NCBI GenBank assembly: GCA_016866385.1
Contig: VGMU01000024.1
Coordinates: 1-35,279, forward strand
Reading direction: 5' to 3'
Length of the DNA: 35,279 nt
DNA from: Bacteroidota bacterium
GTDB taxonomy: Bacteria; Bacteroidota; Bacteroidia; Cytophagales; Cyclobacteriaceae
Shown in pieces: positions 33,792 to 35,279 of this stretch (the stretch's first letter is position 1; each line of letters begins with the position of its first letter). The notes under the pieces are model-generated. The model was not told the origin of the DNA, searched no databases, and worked only from the letters and a program-made list of their open reading frames with translations. Made by a program: the position numbers and the translations under genes.

Positions 33792-33806
33792 ATTTTGTAA
33801 CAAAAT
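33792..33806. promoter_or_regulatory. Perfect dyad just upstream of murF
   Basis: ATTTTG (33792-33797), TAA, CAAAAT (33801-33806) is a perfect 6-base inverted repeat ending 8 bases before the chosen murF ATG. It could be an operator or simply an AT-rich coincidence; if murF began at 33785 instead, the dyad would be coding. Confidence 0.3.
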
Positions 33807-33814
33807 TTCCAAAA

Positions 33815-35110
33815 ATGAATCTGGATCTTCTTTATTCCCTATTTCTAAAAAGCTCAGGAGTAAGTACCGACACTAGAAAAATTGATCTAGGGAACCTCTT
33901 TTTTGCCTTAAAAGGACCAAATTTCAATGCAAACGAGTTTGCCTCCAAGGCCTTGGAGATGGGTGCTTCGGCAGTGGTGATAGATGAAGAACAACATGCA
34001 GTCCCAGGAGATGCAAGGTATTTTTTATGTGAAGATGCCTTGAGTGCTTTACAACAACTGGCAACTTACCATCGGAGAAAGTTTACCATTCCCATCATTG
34101 GCTTGACCGGATCCAATGGCAAGACCACGTCCAAAGAGTTGTTGTTTAGCGTCCTAAAGCAAAAATTCAACACCCTTGCGACCCAAGGTAACTTGAACAA
34201 CCACATCGGCGTACCCTTGACCCTACTTCGCCTGACTGCAGCGCATCAAATCGGCATCATCGAGATGGGGGCCAATAAACAAGGAGATATTGAAGAACTT
34301 TGCGGCATTGCAGAACCTACGCACGGATTTATCACCAACATTGGAAAGGCACACTTGGAAGGCATGGGAGGCCCTGCGGGGGTTTTAAAAACTAAAACAG
34401 AACTATTCCAATTCCTAAAAACTCATCACGGAACCGTATTTATCAATTCCCAAGACCCGAATTTGGCACCGCTGATTGCTCGATTTGAACGCCCAGTGCT
34501 GTATCCTTCGCCTGGGGATTTCTGCGAGGTGCAATTTCATGGCGCTGATCCTTTTGTTGCCTTTTCTGTTCCTGGCGTAGCGGGAATCCAGGTCAGCTCC
34601 TTGGTTGGTGCCTATAACTTTGGAAATATTGCCAATGCACTGACTATTGGCACCTACTTTGGCGTAGCGATGGAAGATGCCGTTCGTGGAATCTTGGAAT
34701 ACACCCCAGAAAACATGCGTTCCCAGCTCGTAGAAAAGCGTAGCAATGTGATTGTACTGGATGCTTACAATGCCAACCCCTCCAGCATGGAGGTAGCCAT
34801 CCGCACCTTTGGTAAGATGACCGGAAAAAAACACAAAATGGTCATCCTAGGAGACATGTTTGAGTTGGGAGACTATGCAGCGGAGGAGCACCGCAAGTTG
34901 GGCGAGCTGGTCAGTGAATTTGCCTTTGACAAGGTCTGCTTTACTGGAAAATTGATCGTATCGGCCTTGGAAACCGCCCCGTCGGCCTTGTATTTTCCAG
35001 ACCCTTTTTCTTTCCGCAACTGGCTGAAAGACAGCAAATTAGAAGACTACCTGATCCTGATCAAGGGAAGCCGAGGCATGAAGTTGGAAACGCTACTGGA
35101 GTTTATTTGA
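33815..35110 (+). CDS. murF: UDP-N-acetylmuramoyl-tripeptide--D-alanyl-D-alanine ligase
   Basis: MurF adds D-Ala-D-Ala to UDP-MurNAc-tripeptide, the last cytoplasmic step of peptidoglycan precursor synthesis. From MNLDLLYSLFLKSSGVSTDT the protein has 431 residues, typical of Bacteroidota MurF. The N-terminal uridine-binding domain has STDTRKIDLGNLFFALKG, then the ATP loop GLTGSNGKTTSKE (K103), NHIGVPLTLL, EMGANKQGDI and the C-terminal LDAYNANPSSM and ILGDMFELG motifs. An ATG ten codons earlier (33785) is possible, but it gives an unlikely N-terminus (MRYFVTKFPK). It stands outside any mur/dcw gene cluster here and is followed at once by palindromic repeats. Confidence 0.96.
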   Translation: MNLDLLYSLFLKSSGVSTDTRKIDLGNLFFALKGPNFNANEFASKALEMGASAVVIDEEQHAVPGDARYFLCEDALSALQQLATYHRRKFTIPIIGLTGSNGKTTSKELLFSVLKQKFNTLATQGNLNNHIGVPLTLLRLTAAHQIGIIEMGANKQGDIEELCGIAEPTHGFITNIGKAHLEGMGGPAGVLKTKTELFQFLKTHHGTVFINSQDPNLAPLIARFERPVLYPSPGDFCEVQFHGADPFVAFSVPGVAGIQVSSLVGAYNFGNIANALTIGTYFGVAMEDAVRGILEYTPENMRSQLVEKRSNVIVLDAYNANPSSMEVAIRTFGKMTGKKHKMVILGDMFELGDYAAEEHRKLGELVSEFAFDKVCFTGKLIVSALETAPSALYFPDPFSFRNWLKDSKLEDYLILIKGSRGMKLETLLEFI

Positions 35111-35113
35111 TTT

Positions 35114-35279
35114 AGACCTTTGAGGTCTCCAAGACCTCGAAGGTCTAAATGTAGGGGATGTATCCTTAAACCTTCGCTGTTAAAAAAAACAGCAAAGGTT
35201 GTCCGACCTTTGAGGTCTCCAAGACCTCGAAGGTCTAATTGAAGAAGATGAATCTTAAACCTTCGCTGGTTTGAAAACA
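35114..35279. repeat. 90-base-period palindromic repeat unit, at least 1.8 copies
   Basis: A GACCT/AGGTC-rich block starting at about 35115 recurs 90 bases later at 35205, identical over about 32 bases. Each copy is itself a stacked palindrome (GACCTTTGAGGTC followed by GACCTCGAAGGTC). Between copies lies a second hairpin, AACCTTCGCTGTT (35169-35181) against AACAGCAAAGGTT (35188-35200), with one mismatch. Its left arm recurs at about 35259. The repeat runs off the window end. Confidence 0.85.

Noticed and set aside
33785-33814. Ten-codon N-terminal extension of murF
   Set aside because: MRYFVTKFPK does not fit the MurF start, and a dyad in this stretch suggests it is leader rather than coding.

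Overview
The window looks like a chromosomal segment of a Bacteroidota bacterium, most likely order Cytophagales (a Cyclobacteriaceae-type genome). The evidence is a SusC/SusD outer-membrane pair with a third lipoprotein, a BshC-type bacillithiol ligase, a DUF3810 protein, a stand-alone MnmD, several lipoproteins with short lipoboxes, almost no Shine-Dalgarno sequences, and several matches to the Bacteroidota -7 promoter element TAnnTTTG. The assignment is inference from gene content. There is no rRNA or tRNA gene.

Layout. 1-5054 (minus strand): the 2-oxoglutarate dehydrogenase cluster sucA-sucB-lpdA, with lpdA cut by the window edge. Between sucB and lpdA lies a small four-helix-bundle (S23/IVP-like) gene bounded on both sides by GTAC arrays of exact 7-base period. 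5076-5487: non-coding, with a GATACTN heptad tract and a strong terminator. 5488-11348 (minus): a susC-susD-lipoprotein operon with no catabolic enzyme beside it, preceded by 670 bases of very AT-rich DNA carrying a large dyad. 12020-14160 (minus): bshC and 5-formyltetrahydrofolate cyclo-ligase, coupled by an ATGA overlap. 14335-16741 (plus): M16 peptidase, ispF and mnmD, all coupled by ATGA overlaps. 16742-17143: a gene-less segment bounded by 34-base imperfect inverted repeats made of the same GTAC heptads. 17144-21245 (minus): psd, glutamate dehydrogenase, cdsA, a DUF2007 protein and a CPBP membrane protease. 21282-23222 (plus): dusB and an EamA exporter. 23273-27299 (minus): SDR, VanX-like dipeptidase, ThuA-like protein, Nfu scaffold and DUF3810 protein. 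27401-28066 (minus): ccmB. 28183-28944 (plus): sterol-desaturase-like hydroxylase. 29011-33580 (minus): S9 peptidase and amidohydrolase lipoprotein. 33815-35110 (plus): murF, followed by a 90-base-period palindromic repeat running off the window.

Most genes are housekeeping: TCA cycle, isoprenoid, phospholipid (cdsA and psd), folate, thiol, tRNA modification and peptidoglycan. No phage, transposase, CRISPR, toxin-antitoxin or defence locus is visible. The most unusual signal is the heptad-repeat family. Four GTAC arrays share one 12-base core. One pair encloses the four-helix-bundle gene inside the sucAB-lpd cluster. The other pair encloses only non-coding DNA. A family of small non-autonomous elements is a reasonable hypothesis but is not proven by this window.
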